From NCBI RefSeq assembly GCF_034651555.1, contig NZ_JAYEEQ010000006.1, forward strand, positions 1 through 64,000: a stretch of DNA of 64,000 nt, in the 5' to 3' direction. Positions 34,496 through 43,952 of the stretch are shown piece by piece; positions within the stretch are counted from its first letter, which is position 1; every line of letters begins with the position of its first letter. A model generated the notes under the pieces. It was given only the letters and a program-made list of their open reading frames with translations. It made no database searches and was not told where the DNA came from. The translations under genes and the position numbers were made by a program. The DNA is from Aurantibrevibacter litoralis. Lineage in GTDB: Bacteria; Bacteroidota; Bacteroidia; Flavobacteriales; Flavobacteriaceae.

Positions 34496-35209
34496 TTACT
34501 CCCCTACCAACCCCTCTAATACCTCCCACACATTTTCTGCCAAAATGCGCTGTCCTTCTACGGTAGGATGAATGCCGTCGGCTTGGTTCAGTTCGGGAAT
34601 GCCGCCTACATTTTCGAGTAAAAAAGGCACCAAATACAGGCCATTGGCGGCTGCCAATTCCGGAAAAATATTTTTAAATGCGGTGGTGTAGGCATCACCC
34701 ATATTGGGATGCATCTGCATTCCGGTGAGTACAATTTTTGTTTCTTGGTTTTGCTGACGCACAAAGTCTATAATATCCTGCAAGTTTTTTCGGGTTTCCT
34801 CTAAAGGAATCCCTCTAAGGCCGTCATTGGCACCCAATTCTAACACAAAAATTTCCACATCCTGCTGTAGCACCCAACTTATTCTACTTTTTCCGGCGGC
34901 CGTGGTTTCTCCGCTAAGACCGGCATTGATTACTTCGTAGGGAAGTGCTAAAGAATCTAATTTTTTTTGAATGACGGCCGGGAAGGCCTCATTGGGATCC
35001 AATCCCATTCCGGCGGTAAGACTGTTGCCAAAAAACAGTATTTTTTTTGTGCTTGATGCCTCTTCTGTAGTCTCCGACTTGGGACTTACCGTTGGGTCTT
35101 CTTGTTTCTTGGAGGGCGCATCGCCACAAGATAGCCCACAGACAAACATCAAAAAATAACAAAAGATTAACAAGCTTCTAACACTCACGGGAACTATATT
35201 CGAAATCAT
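34496..35209 (-). CDS. TesA-like SGNH/GDSL esterase lipoprotein
   Basis: 237 residues from ATG 35209 (the frame also opens from TTG 35263). The N-terminus is a lipoprotein signal (LLIFCYFLMFVCGLSCGD). SGNH blocks: ILFFGNSLTAGMGLDPNEAFPA with nucleophile Ser, NAGLSGETTA with Gly, ELGANDGLRGI with Asn, and DGIHPTVEGQRILAE with Asp/His. It resembles E. coli TesA, a periplasmic lysophospholipase/thioesterase. It is divergent from an ABC ATPase and FtsX-like permease, the same neighbourhood as E. coli tesA-ybbA-ybbP. Confidence 0.93.
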   Translation of the reverse strand: MISNIVPVSVRSLLIFCYFLMFVCGLSCGDAPSKKQEDPTVSPKSETTEEASSTKKILFFGNSLTAGMGLDPNEAFPAVIQKKLDSLALPYEVINAGLSGETTAAGKSRISWVLQQDVEIFVLELGANDGLRGIPLEETRKNLQDIIDFVRQQNQETKIVLTGMQMHPNMGDAYTTAFKNIFPELAAANGLYLVPFLLENVGGIPELNQADGIHPTVEGQRILAENVWEVLEGLVGE

Positions 35210-35256
35210 TTCTTTAATTTGACCGCTTTGAAGATTTATAACGACAAAGCTGTTAC

Positions 35257-35943
35257 ATGACAAAGATATTAAACGTTGCGCATCTTGAGAAACACTATAA
35301 AAGTGGTTTAAAAAAACTTACCGTACTTCACGATATAAGCTTTAGTGTAGCACAAGGGGAAACCTTTGCCATTGTAGGCCCATCCGGAAGCGGGAAGACC
35401 ACGCTTTTGGGTCTTTGTGCCGGACTAGATCAGCCCGATGCGGGTTCTATTTCCCTGTGTGGTACCGAATTAAATGGACTCACTGAAGACGAAAGGGCTT
35501 TACTTCGCAACAAAAACATTGGCTTTGTTTTTCAGGATTTTCAATTATTGCCCACGCTTACGGCACTAGAAAATGTGGCGGTTCCCTTAGAATTGCAAGG
35601 GGCGGAGAATGCACTATCGGCAAGTAAAGAATGGTTGGAAAAAGTGGGGCTCGGAGACCGTTTTAACCATTATCCCTCTCAACTTTCCGGAGGGGAACAA
35701 CAACGCGTGGCCTTAGCCAGAGCTTTTTCAAATAAGCCGTCGGTGCTTTTTGCCGATGAACCTACAGGGAATTTGGATGCCGAAACCGGCGAAAAAGTAG
35801 TTGAGTTGCTCTTTCAATTAAACAAAGAATTGGGCACCACCCTAATTATCGTAACGCATGACATAGACTTAGCACATAAAACACAGCGCATTTTACGATT
35901 AAAAGGCGGAAAAATTATTGAAAACGCTGTAACCGCCTTATGA
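35257..35943 (+). CDS. ABC transporter ATP-binding protein (LolD/YbbA type)
   Basis: 228 residues. Walker A is GPSGSGKTT, the Q-loop VFQDFQLL, the signature LSGGEQQRVALARA, Walker B VLFADEPTGNLD and the switch His in VTHD. It is a MacB/LolD-type ATPase working with an FtsX-like permease. Its stop overlaps the permease start by 4 bp. The divergent TesA-like gene suggests a YbbAP-like complex acting on envelope lipids; that role is inferred. Confidence 0.95.
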   Translation: MTKILNVAHLEKHYKSGLKKLTVLHDISFSVAQGETFAIVGPSGSGKTTLLGLCAGLDQPDAGSISLCGTELNGLTEDERALLRNKNIGFVFQDFQLLPTLTALENVAVPLELQGAENALSASKEWLEKVGLGDRFNHYPSQLSGGEQQRVALARAFSNKPSVLFADEPTGNLDAETGEKVVELLFQLNKELGTTLIIVTHDIDLAHKTQRILRLKGGKIIENAVTAL

Positions 35944-38498
35944 AGAAACCACAAAAAAATAGTGCTTCGGGAGCGCAATTTGGATGGCTCCTGAAAATGG
36001 CTTGGCGCGATGGAAAGGCCAGCACAAAAAAATTGATGCTTTTTATGGCCTCCATTGTCCTTGGTATTGCCGCAGTGGTATCTATACAGTCGTTTGGCGA
36101 TAACCTAAAAACTAATATTGCCCTGCAATCCAAATCCCTTATGGGTGCCGATTTTAAGATTGATAGTAGTCGACCTGCCAACGAACGTGTTCAGGAAATA
36201 ATAGATTCCTTGGGCGGTGCCAATGCACGCGAAATTAGCTTTTCTTCTATGGCGGCTTTTCCGGAGACCGGAGCCAGTAAACTGGTTCAGGTGCGCGGTA
36301 TTGAAGCCGGATTTCCGTTTTACGGGGAATTGGAAACAGCACCCCTTTCGGCAGCGGCCAGCTTTTACGAACAAGAGGGTGCTTTGGTAGATGTTACGGC
36401 CATGTTTCAATTGAATTTACAACCCGGAGATAGTATTAAAATAGGTCAAATTACCCTTCCTATAGTCGGAAAATTAATCACCATTCCCGGAAGTTCTTCC
36501 ATATTTGGTGCCGTAGCCCCTCCGGTGGTTATTCCGTATCACTTAATTGAAGCTACCGGTTTGGTGCAAACCGGAAGTCGCATCGACTATGACTATTACT
36601 TTGTAGCAGGGGTTGAAAATGATGTAAATCAGCTCTACGGTAAAATAGGTGCCGTTTTAGAGGCCGAAGAGGCGCGCCTAGATACGCATACAGCTACGAG
36701 TAGAAGATTGGGGCGGCGCTACGATAATTTTGGAAAGTTCCTAAATCTAATTGCCTTTATTGCTTTGCTCTTGGGCTGTGTGGGCATCGCCAGTGCCATC
36801 AATATTTATATCAAACAAAAACTGCGTGCTGTAGCGGTGCTAAAATGCCTTGGCGCCACCAAAAGGCAGACTTTTTTAATTTATTTACTTCAAATTGCCT
36901 TTATTGGCCTTATTGGCGGAAGTATAGGTACGGCTCTTGGCTTGGGCATTCAATATCTTTTTCCCATTTTACTCCAAGATCTATTACCTCTTAATGTAGA
37001 AATTTCCATAGCACCGCAAGCCATTGTTATGGGTCTGCTATTGGGTGTTTTTATGTCGATTCTATTTGCATTATATCCACTAATGGGTACCTTATATACG
37101 TCTCCCTTGCAAGCCTTGCGCGTACAGGCAACTGCCAATTCTAAATCGGTAAAAGCAGGGGCATTGGCCGTCTTGGGCATTTTTCTTTTCATTTATCTTT
37201 TTTCTTTTTGGTTATTAAAAGATTGGCGCTACGCCCTAGCCTTCGTGGTGGGTATTCTCATCACTTTTGCTGTTCTTATCGGAATTGCAACTCTGTTTAT
37301 GCGAGGCATCAAGAACTATTTCCCTCATTCTTGGGGGTTTATAGCGCGCCAAAGTTTGTTGAATCTTTTCCGACCTCAAAATCAGACCTTAATTTTAGTG
37401 ATCGCCATAGGTGTGGGTACGTTTCTTATCAGCACCCTTTATTTTACTAAAGATGTGCTTTTGGCTCAGGCCTCAATTGAAGGGCAAGCCAATAGCCCCA
37501 ATATCATTTTGCTCGATGTGCAAACGGAACAAAGAGCGGCGGTAGCACAAAGTATATCACAAAAAAGCTTGCCTCTTTTAGATGACATTCCCATTGTAAC
37601 CATGCGTATTACCAGTATTAACGGAAGGTTGGTTAATGAAATTCGGCAAGACAGCACGTCTCAAATAAGTCGGTGGATTTTAAACTTTGAGTTTAGAGCT
37701 ACGTACAGGGATTCTCTTATTGCTTCTGAAACCTTAAAGGAAGGCGCTTGGACGCCCAGCGTTTCCTCCACAGCACTCATTCCCATATCGGTGAGCGAGA
37801 ATTTTGCCCAAGATGCTAAGGTGGGTATTGGCGACTTAATGATATTTAATGTACAGGGTGTGTTATTAAACACCAAAATTGGTAGTATCCGAACGGTAGA
37901 TTGGAGCCGAATGCAACCCAATTTTACAATCGTCTTTCCTATGGGGGTTTTAAATAAAGCCCCTCAATTTAGGGTGCTTACAACCAAAGCACCGGACGAA
38001 CAAGCCTCCGCAGCATTACAACGGGATTTGGTAACTGCATTTCCTAATATCTCCATTTTAGATTTACGCCAATTGCTATCTGTAGTAGAAAACTTATTGG
38101 GTAAGATTTCTTGGATTATCAATTTTATGGCCTTCTTTAGTATTTTTACGGGAATTATTGTATTGCTCGGTGCCATACGCACTAGTAAGTACCAACGCAT
38201 TCGGGAGAGTGTTTTGTTGCGCACTTTGGGAGCCACTGGCAAACAAGTGCTTAAAATAACGGCCTTAGAATATGTATACCTCGGTGTTTTGGGTAGCTTG
38301 GCAGGCATACTGTTGTCGTTACTTAGCAGTCAAATTTTAGCTTTTTGGATGTTTGAGGCTCCTTTTGCTCCCTCATGGATTCCCTTTTTGATCTTATTCC
38401 CGGGAATTACCTTGTTGGTGTTGGGCATTGGCTTGGGCAATAGTCTGGGTATTATAAAAAGTCCGCCTTTGGCCGTACTACGAAAAGAGGGTGTTTAA
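35940..38498 (+). CDS. Large FtsX-family ABC permease (YbbP-like)
   Basis: 852 residues. The first helix (KLMLFMASIVLGIAAVVSIQSFG) is followed by a large periplasmic domain, two membrane bundles around 265-395 and 420-510, a second periplasmic domain, and the final FtsX bundle (FMAFFSIFTGIIVLLGAIRTSKYQRIRESVLLRTLGATGKQVLKI). That layout of about ten helices with duplicated FtsX cores matches YbbP-like permeases rather than the four-helix LolC/E type. Translationally coupled to the ATPase. Confidence 0.93.
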   Translation: MKKPQKNSASGAQFGWLLKMAWRDGKASTKKLMLFMASIVLGIAAVVSIQSFGDNLKTNIALQSKSLMGADFKIDSSRPANERVQEIIDSLGGANAREISFSSMAAFPETGASKLVQVRGIEAGFPFYGELETAPLSAAASFYEQEGALVDVTAMFQLNLQPGDSIKIGQITLPIVGKLITIPGSSSIFGAVAPPVVIPYHLIEATGLVQTGSRIDYDYYFVAGVENDVNQLYGKIGAVLEAEEARLDTHTATSRRLGRRYDNFGKFLNLIAFIALLLGCVGIASAINIYIKQKLRAVAVLKCLGATKRQTFLIYLLQIAFIGLIGGSIGTALGLGIQYLFPILLQDLLPLNVEISIAPQAIVMGLLLGVFMSILFALYPLMGTLYTSPLQALRVQATANSKSVKAGALAVLGIFLFIYLFSFWLLKDWRYALAFVVGILITFAVLIGIATLFMRGIKNYFPHSWGFIARQSLLNLFRPQNQTLILVIAIGVGTFLISTLYFTKDVLLAQASIEGQANSPNIILLDVQTEQRAAVAQSISQKSLPLLDDIPIVTMRITSINGRLVNEIRQDSTSQISRWILNFEFRATYRDSLIASETLKEGAWTPSVSSTALIPISVSENFAQDAKVGIGDLMIFNVQGVLLNTKIGSIRTVDWSRMQPNFTIVFPMGVLNKAPQFRVLTTKAPDEQASAALQRDLVTAFPNISILDLRQLLSVVENLLGKISWIINFMAFFSIFTGIIVLLGAIRTSKYQRIRESVLLRTLGATGKQVLKITALEYVYLGVLGSLAGILLSLLSSQILAFWMFEAPFAPSWIPFLILFPGITLLVLGIGLGNSLGIIKSPPLAVLRKEGV

Positions 38499-38835
38499 TC
38501 CTAAAATTGGGATCTAAGGAATTTAGTTGAGAAATACCTGCTATTTTGTAGTGCCCAACGGTCCTCTTTTAAAGGGCAATACGGAGCCATCTATTTTTTT
38601 ATTATTTTCAATAATGAGAACTCAAGTACTATTTATTGAATGTACAACCACTCTCCAAAGACTTCGGGAAAAGCGCTATTTTGGCTACTTTTAAGACCCA
38701 ACCCAAGCCTTCATAAAACCTCCTTACGAAATAGGTATTTTGTGCTGATTGCGATGCTACATTATTTATGATGCAGAGAAATGTATGAAAATATGCGAAT
38801 CACATTATTTTTTTCTATCTTGGACACAAGCGAAC
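38499..38835. other. Intergenic region after the permease gene
   Basis: Holds no recognised gene. TGCCC and GGGCA arms around 38551-38576 could form a weak hairpin. Repeat D follows. Confidence 0.4.
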
Positions 38836-39080
38836 AAAAAATTTCTTAAAACTGTCTAACCCTAAGGCAAGCCACAGGGGTATATTTTGACTATGCTCAG
38901 CACGGCTCTCGCCAGTTTCTTTTCGGCAAGCGCAATGCAACGCATTTTGACCAAAGGGTTCAAAAACTGAAATTTTATATTTTGCCTCACCCGAAACTGC
39001 GAAAATGCGGTTCCGACCTCTCCCAAGGAGAGGTAAATAGGAAACCCCGAGGCAGAGCCATCGGGGAATCATTTAGATTA
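38836..39080 (+). repeat. Structured dispersed repeat, copy D (divergent, longest)
   Basis: Begins AAAAAATTTCTTAAAACTG and ends TCATTTAGATTA. It carries the same insertion position as copy C (38885-38905, ACTATGCTCAGCACGG) and another about 30-bp expansion in the second hairpin. The final palindrome has become CCCCGA-GGC-AGA-GCC-A-TCGGGG: different bases but still paired. The divergence with conserved pairing is the best evidence that the folded form matters. The PfkB gene begins 17 bp after it. Confidence 0.88.
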
Positions 39081-39097
39081 TTAAAAACAACATACCG

Positions 39098-40081
39098 ATG
39101 AAAAGAAGAAAAGTTGCTGTATTGGGTCCCATTCCCAGAGATCATATTACTACACATAACGGAGAAGTGATAGAAAAATACGGTTGCGCCACGCATACAG
39201 CTATTGCCATTGCAAACCTTTTAGGTCCCGATGATGTTGTTATACCGGTAACCCATGTGCGTAAAAAAGATGAGGACGACATTCGAAAAATATTTGAACC
39301 CTACAAAAATATTGTCTTGTCGCACATCGATGCTACAGCAGATCAGGGCGATGTTATAAACCTCAATTTTGTGGATCAAAATAAACGATTGGAAAAGCAG
39401 GTTGCTTTTATGAACCCCATTGTGCCCGAAGATATTCAGGATATTCTGGACTGTGAGGTTTTTGTTTTTGTGCCGGTAACCGATTTTGAGGTGCCTTTGG
39501 ATACGCTAAAGTATATTAAAGAAAATAGCGATGGTATTATTGTGTTTGATGCGCACGGGCCTACCAATACGCTTACCATTCATGGGGATCGATTAATGAA
39601 GTTTTGGGTAGATCGGGACCGTTGGCTGCCCTATATTGATATCCTAAAAATGAATTTGGAAGAGGCCAATTGTAGTTGGTTCGAAAAAGAATACGAACTC
39701 TCGGAATTGGAGCATAATGAAGAAATTGCCCTAGAACAATTACCTCTTTTTGCGGCTCATTGCCTGCAACAGGGTCTTAAAGCATTATACGTTACTTTAG
39801 ACTCTAGAGGCGTTATGGTGTATACCTTAAAAGACGGTGTTTTTAATGAACAACTGGTGCCTTCAGTAAAAGTAGCACACGTAATAGATACCACGGGTTG
39901 TGGCGATTCTTTTGCCGGTGGTGTTGCCTACGGGATGCTAAAAGATAAGCACAACTATGTACAAGCGGCCCAATATGGTAATGTATTAGGCGCACAGCGC
40001 ACTCAGGGAAAAACCTTTGAGGTATTTAAATCGTTGAGCGAGACAGACCAAATGATTAAGAAAACCTACGGAATACCCTAA
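39098..40081 (+). CDS. PfkB-family sugar kinase
   Basis: 327 residues. The C-terminal PfkB signature DTTGCGDSFAGGVAYG near 265 contains the catalytic Asp, and the N-terminal VAVLGPIPRDHITTHNG fits the substrate-binding strand. Substrate specificity (ribose, fructose, nucleoside and others) cannot be read. The start follows repeat D by 17 bp, so any promoter must be in or before the repeat. Confidence 0.92.
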   Translation: MKRRKVAVLGPIPRDHITTHNGEVIEKYGCATHTAIAIANLLGPDDVVIPVTHVRKKDEDDIRKIFEPYKNIVLSHIDATADQGDVINLNFVDQNKRLEKQVAFMNPIVPEDIQDILDCEVFVFVPVTDFEVPLDTLKYIKENSDGIIVFDAHGPTNTLTIHGDRLMKFWVDRDRWLPYIDILKMNLEEANCSWFEKEYELSELEHNEEIALEQLPLFAAHCLQQGLKALYVTLDSRGVMVYTLKDGVFNEQLVPSVKVAHVIDTTGCGDSFAGGVAYGMLKDKHNYVQAAQYGNVLGAQRTQGKTFEVFKSLSETDQMIKKTYGIP

Positions 40082-40584
40082 GCATTCTTACGCAAAAATT
40101 AGGACTACTGTAAAGGAACTTCACAACGCTGTCTTTTGCGTTAAGGATTGAAGTGAAAATTCTTTTTTTGATTTTTTTCTCAAAAAAAGATTGTAACGAA
40201 AAGCCTGACCCTTGTGGTAACGCCCTTAAGAAAAGCATCTAAATTTTACGAAAAACTGAGCTTACCTCGTTGATTATTTAATGCCTATTTGATACTAAAA
40301 TCTTCATTATGTGCCTCGATCCTGAAGGAAGTACTAAAGATTTATTAGATCTACCCTTAAGGCCGGGGCAAAAAGTGAAGAAATGGAGTCAGAATGAACA
40401 ACGATTTGGCTTAAAAAGGAAATAGTCCGCCCAATCACTGACGGACTATTTACTCATGATAACTAAAAACAACAATCAACTAACTTTCAAAACCTAAATA
40501 GTGAAGAATGAAAATTAAATTTATGCTTATAAATATACTACAAATAGATTTAAAAAACTATATACCAAGGCTTTAGGAGCAAAC
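40082..40584. other. Intergenic region with a repeat tail and a doubtful small frame
   Basis: A 22-bp stretch at 40204-40225 (CCTGACCCTTGTGGTAACGC and two further bases) differs at one base from the tail of repeat F (62987-63008) but no other part of the element is present. A 38-codon frame at 40309-40425 (MCLDPEGSTKDLL...) has no ribosome-binding site or known relatives and is left as doubtful. Confidence 0.35.
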
Positions 40585-40620
40585 AAAAACGTTTTCGTTA
40601 AAATAAAAAACGTTTTCGTG
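40585..40620 (+). promoter_or_regulatory. Paired LacI-family operators
   Basis: AAAAACGTTTTCGT (40585-40598) and AAAAAACGTTTTCGTG (40605-40620) share a palindromic AAACGTTT core. Their CG centres are 21 bp apart, exactly two helical turns, so both face the same side. A TATCTTTA box at 40632-40639 follows directly. The nearby LacI regulator is the obvious candidate to bind. Confidence 0.65.
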
Positions 40621-40765
40621 TTAACAATTTTTATCTTTAAAACAGGACGTTTTAGGTATTAAGATTTCTATATTCGTGAAATAACGAGGTATTTTTTATA
40701 AAATTAGGAATAAGGACACCTATAAAATGTGTAACACCTAGAGGAATAAGTATCGTAGGGATTTC

Positions 40766-40798
40766 CATTCCTGTGCTGGGCGCAGTTGAAGCATGACC
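40766..40798 (-). repeat. Short dispersed repeat (CTTCGACT-GCGCTCAG type), reverse
   Basis: On the minus strand it reads CTTCAACTGCGCCCAGCACA, related to copies at 24394, 29033, 38885 and 51584. It falls in the leader of the lacI gene. Confidence 0.65.
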
Positions 40799-40815
40799 GC
40801 TTAAACATAAAGGCA

Positions 40816-41853
40816 ATGAAAAAACAAATTACATTAAAACAATTAGCGCGCGAGTTGGGTGTTTCCATTTCTACGGTTTCAAAGGCTATTCACAACAGTA
40901 AAGAAGTTAGCCAGGATACTCGAGAAAAAATTCAGGCGTTCGCAAAATTCTATAACTACCGTCCCAATAATATTGCCCTTAGTCTTAAAAACAAATGCAC
41001 CAAAACCATTGGTGTAATTATTCCGGAAATTGTACACCATTTTTTCAGCACGGTTATTTTTGGCATAGAGCAGGTAGCCAATGCTAAAGGATATAATGTT
41101 ATTGTATGTCTTTCGGATGAATCTTTTGACAAGGAAGTAATTAATATGGAACTGTTGGCCAATGGAAGTATTGATGGATTTATTGTTTCGCTTTCCAAAG
41201 AAACACTAGCTAAAAAAGATTATCATCATTTTCTGGAAATTTTGGACGAAGGCATCCCTGTGGTCCTTTTTGACCGTGTTACAGCCGAAATACAATGTGA
41301 TAAAGTAATTATTGACGACACCCAGGCCGCCTATGAAGCGGTAAATGTACTTATCCGATCCGGTTGTAAAAAAATTGCACTGATCACCACGGTAGATTAC
41401 CTGAGTGTGGGCTATCTGCGTACTTTAGGATACCAAAAGGCTTTAAAAGAAGCGGGCATCGCCTATAATGAACATTTAATTGTAAAAATAGAGGATACCG
41501 AAAATTGCAAAGAGGGTATCGCTGCCTTATTTGAGCGAGAAACCTTTGATGGTGTTTTTGGGGTTAACGAGTTTTTTGCGGTAAACGCCATGAAAATGGC
41601 TCAAAATTTGGGCTATACTATTCCCCATGACATCGCTTTTATTGGATTTACAGATGGTCTGCTGTCGCAATGTACTGTCCCGGCATTGAGCACTGTGGCA
41701 CAAAACGGTCAGGACATGGGTAGGGTGGCTGCTACTATGCTGATCGATACATTGGAGAAGGAAAATGAGGAAGAGGCGTGCCGTACCCAAATTATAAAAA
41801 CAGCCATCATTGAACGGGAATCAACAGCAGTGCAACGAAGTAATACACCATAA
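40816..41853 (+). CDS. LacI-family transcriptional regulator
   Basis: 345 residues from ATG 40816 (an upstream in-frame ATG at 40786 lies inside a dispersed repeat). The N-terminal helix-turn-helix is TLKQLARELGVSISTVSKAIHNSKEVSQDTREKIQ, with the hinge RPNNIALSLKNK. The periplasmic-binding-type effector domain follows (TIGVIIPEIVHHFFSTVIFGIEQVANAKGYNVIVC). Located directly before the glgE operon and after paired operators, it probably controls that operon and itself in response to a sugar. Confidence 0.95.
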   Translation: MKKQITLKQLARELGVSISTVSKAIHNSKEVSQDTREKIQAFAKFYNYRPNNIALSLKNKCTKTIGVIIPEIVHHFFSTVIFGIEQVANAKGYNVIVCLSDESFDKEVINMELLANGSIDGFIVSLSKETLAKKDYHHFLEILDEGIPVVLFDRVTAEIQCDKVIIDDTQAAYEAVNVLIRSGCKKIALITTVDYLSVGYLRTLGYQKALKEAGIAYNEHLIVKIEDTENCKEGIAALFERETFDGVFGVNEFFAVNAMKMAQNLGYTIPHDIAFIGFTDGLLSQCTVPALSTVAQNGQDMGRVAATMLIDTLEKENEEEACRTQIIKTAIIERESTAVQRSNTP

Positions 41854-41916
41854 ACTCCAGATACCCGTAAGAAAATGAACCGAATTAAGAAAGTTTTGGT
41901 ATAATTTAGACCTTGT

Positions 41917-41943
41917 TTGCGCTATTCTATCGATAATGCGCAA
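41917..41943. promoter_or_regulatory. Inverted repeat in the lacI-glgE gap
   Basis: TTGCGC and GCGCAA enclose a centre with TATCGATA. Together they make a nearly contiguous palindrome 67 bp before glgE. It could be an operator or a hairpin that ends the lacI message; no T-run follows. Confidence 0.4.
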
Positions 41944-42009
41944 CATATTCCTTTTAGTTTAACTTTTATTTACTATTTTTAATAAAAACGCAAACGATAC
42001 CAAAAAAAT

Positions 42010-43950
42010 ATGTTGAAACAGCAACGAGTGGTTATAGAAAATGTACAACCACAACTACAATGCGGAACTTTCTTTATTAAAAGAACGATTGGGGAAGAGG
42101 TAAGCGTTACCGCCGATATTTTAGCCGATGGCCATGACGTTATGCAGGCCGAAATTTGGTTTAAACACGAAAAAGAAGTGGATCGCCAACAGCGACGCAT
42201 GAAACATCTGGGTAATGATTTTTTCGAAGCTTCCTTTACCACCGACAAACAAGGTTTTTACGAGTATGGCATTAATGGATGGGTAGACAATGCCCTGAAT
42301 TGGCAGCATGGCATACAAGCCAAATTAAAAGATGGGCAATACGTAAAAAGCGAATTATTAGATGGTGTTCAATATCTGGAACAGGTATTACGGCACAACC
42401 CCGAGGAAGATCGAGGTTATTTGGAGAATTTAATCGGTTTTTTTCAGGATGAAAATGCCTATGAGGTGGCTATTGATCATGCTGCATCCAAAAAACTGCA
42501 CAAACTTTTTTTAAAATACCCTGAACGGAATTTGGTAAGCACTAGCCAAACCCTAAAAGTTTACGTAGATCGAAAAAAAGCAAATTTTAGTACGTGGTAC
42601 GAGTTTTTTCCGCGATCTGCCGCGCCGGAAAAGGACAAGCACGGTACCTTTAAGGATGCCGAAGCCTTGTTGCCACGCATTGCTCAAATGGGCTTTGATG
42701 TGGTCTATCTGCCACCCATACACCCTATTGGGGAGGTGAATCGGAAAGGTAAAAACAACACTACCGAGGCGCTTGAAGGTGATTCCGGTGTACCTTGGGG
42801 TATTGGCTCCCGGCATGGCGGACACAAATCCATTCACCCGGAACTGGGCACTGAAGCCGACTTTAAGCACTTTATTGAAAAAGCAAACGAGCATCATATT
42901 GAAATTGCTATGGATTTGGCTTTTCAAGCTGCGCCGGACCATCCGTATATTAGTTCCAATCCAGAATGGTTTCGAAAAAGACCCGATGGCACCATGCAAT
43001 ATGCCGAAAATCCACCCAAAAAATACCAAGACATTGTTAACTTTAATTTTGAAACCACCGCCTATAAGGCGTTATGGGAAGAATTGCGAAGTGTTGCGCT
43101 CTATTGGGTAGAAACCTTTGGTATTCGTATTTTTAGGGTAGACAACCCCCATACCAAACCCTATTATTTTTGGAACTGGCTTATAAGTGAAGTAAAAACA
43201 AAGCACCCCGATGTGTTGTTTTTGGCCGAGGCTTTTTCACGTCCCAAGGTAATGCAACAGTTGGCAAAACAAGGTTTTACACAGTCTTACAGCTACTTTA
43301 CCTGGCGGGTACACAAGCAAGAACTTATAGATTATATGGTAGAACTTACGCAAACAGAAATGCGGGAGTATTACCGACCCAACTTTTGGCCCAATACGCC
43401 GGATATTAATCCATATCACCTGCAAGGTGCCAATGAAGCCATGCATCTGTTACGTTATGCGTTAGCGGCCACCATGAGCAGCAATATCGGTATTTATGGC
43501 CCTGTATTTGAGTATATGGTTAGCGATTCCATGCCTGGCAAGGAAGAATACTTAAATTCTGAGAAGTACGAAGTGTACCATTGGGACTGGTCTATAAAAA
43601 ATAAACTTACCTATATCATTACCAAAATAAATGAGGCAAGACACGAACATGCTTCCCTACAACAGACCTGGAACATTAAGTTCTGCCATATAGAGAACAA
43701 TTACCTTATTGCGTATTATAAATGGAACGACGATAAAACAGATGAAACACTCACGATAATTAATTTGGACGCCCACCATTCGCAAAACGGCATGCTGCAG
43801 TTACCGTTAGAGACTATGGGAATCTCTAGAGGACAAACTATAACCATGCACGATGTAATTACAGATAACGAGTATGTATGGGCCAGTGAATGGAACTATG
43901 TAGAATTGCACACGGCGCTACCCTTTCATTTGTTTCATATAAAGCATTAA
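42010..43950 (+). CDS. glgE: Alpha-1,4-glucan:maltose-1-phosphate maltosyltransferase GlgE
   Basis: 646 residues. Adds maltosyl units from maltose-1-phosphate to alpha-1,4-glucan. The N-terminal beta-domain (about 1-110) and helical insert precede the GH13 barrel: PPIHPIGEVNRKGKNN, AMDLAFQAAPDHPY, IRIFRVDNPHTKP with nucleophile Asp, and VLFLAEAFSRP with acid/base Glu. The DNPHTKP motif is characteristic of GlgE. Length fits the family. It is followed by maltokinase and branching enzyme, the same pathway. Confidence 0.95.
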   Translation: MLKQQRVVIENVQPQLQCGTFFIKRTIGEEVSVTADILADGHDVMQAEIWFKHEKEVDRQQRRMKHLGNDFFEASFTTDKQGFYEYGINGWVDNALNWQHGIQAKLKDGQYVKSELLDGVQYLEQVLRHNPEEDRGYLENLIGFFQDENAYEVAIDHAASKKLHKLFLKYPERNLVSTSQTLKVYVDRKKANFSTWYEFFPRSAAPEKDKHGTFKDAEALLPRIAQMGFDVVYLPPIHPIGEVNRKGKNNTTEALEGDSGVPWGIGSRHGGHKSIHPELGTEADFKHFIEKANEHHIEIAMDLAFQAAPDHPYISSNPEWFRKRPDGTMQYAENPPKKYQDIVNFNFETTAYKALWEELRSVALYWVETFGIRIFRVDNPHTKPYYFWNWLISEVKTKHPDVLFLAEAFSRPKVMQQLAKQGFTQSYSYFTWRVHKQELIDYMVELTQTEMREYYRPNFWPNTPDINPYHLQGANEAMHLLRYALAATMSSNIGIYGPVFEYMVSDSMPGKEEYLNSEKYEVYHWDWSIKNKLTYIITKINEARHEHASLQQTWNIKFCHIENNYLIAYYKWNDDKTDETLTIINLDAHHSQNGMLQLPLETMGISRGQTITMHDVITDNEYVWASEWNYVELHTALPFHLFHIKH

Positions 43951-43952
43951 TT

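Noticed and set aside
42553..43029. Long minus-strand frame inside glgE, and similar antisense frames inside alaS, der and the ABC permease
   Set aside because: They lie wholly within genes with clear family motifs on the other strand.
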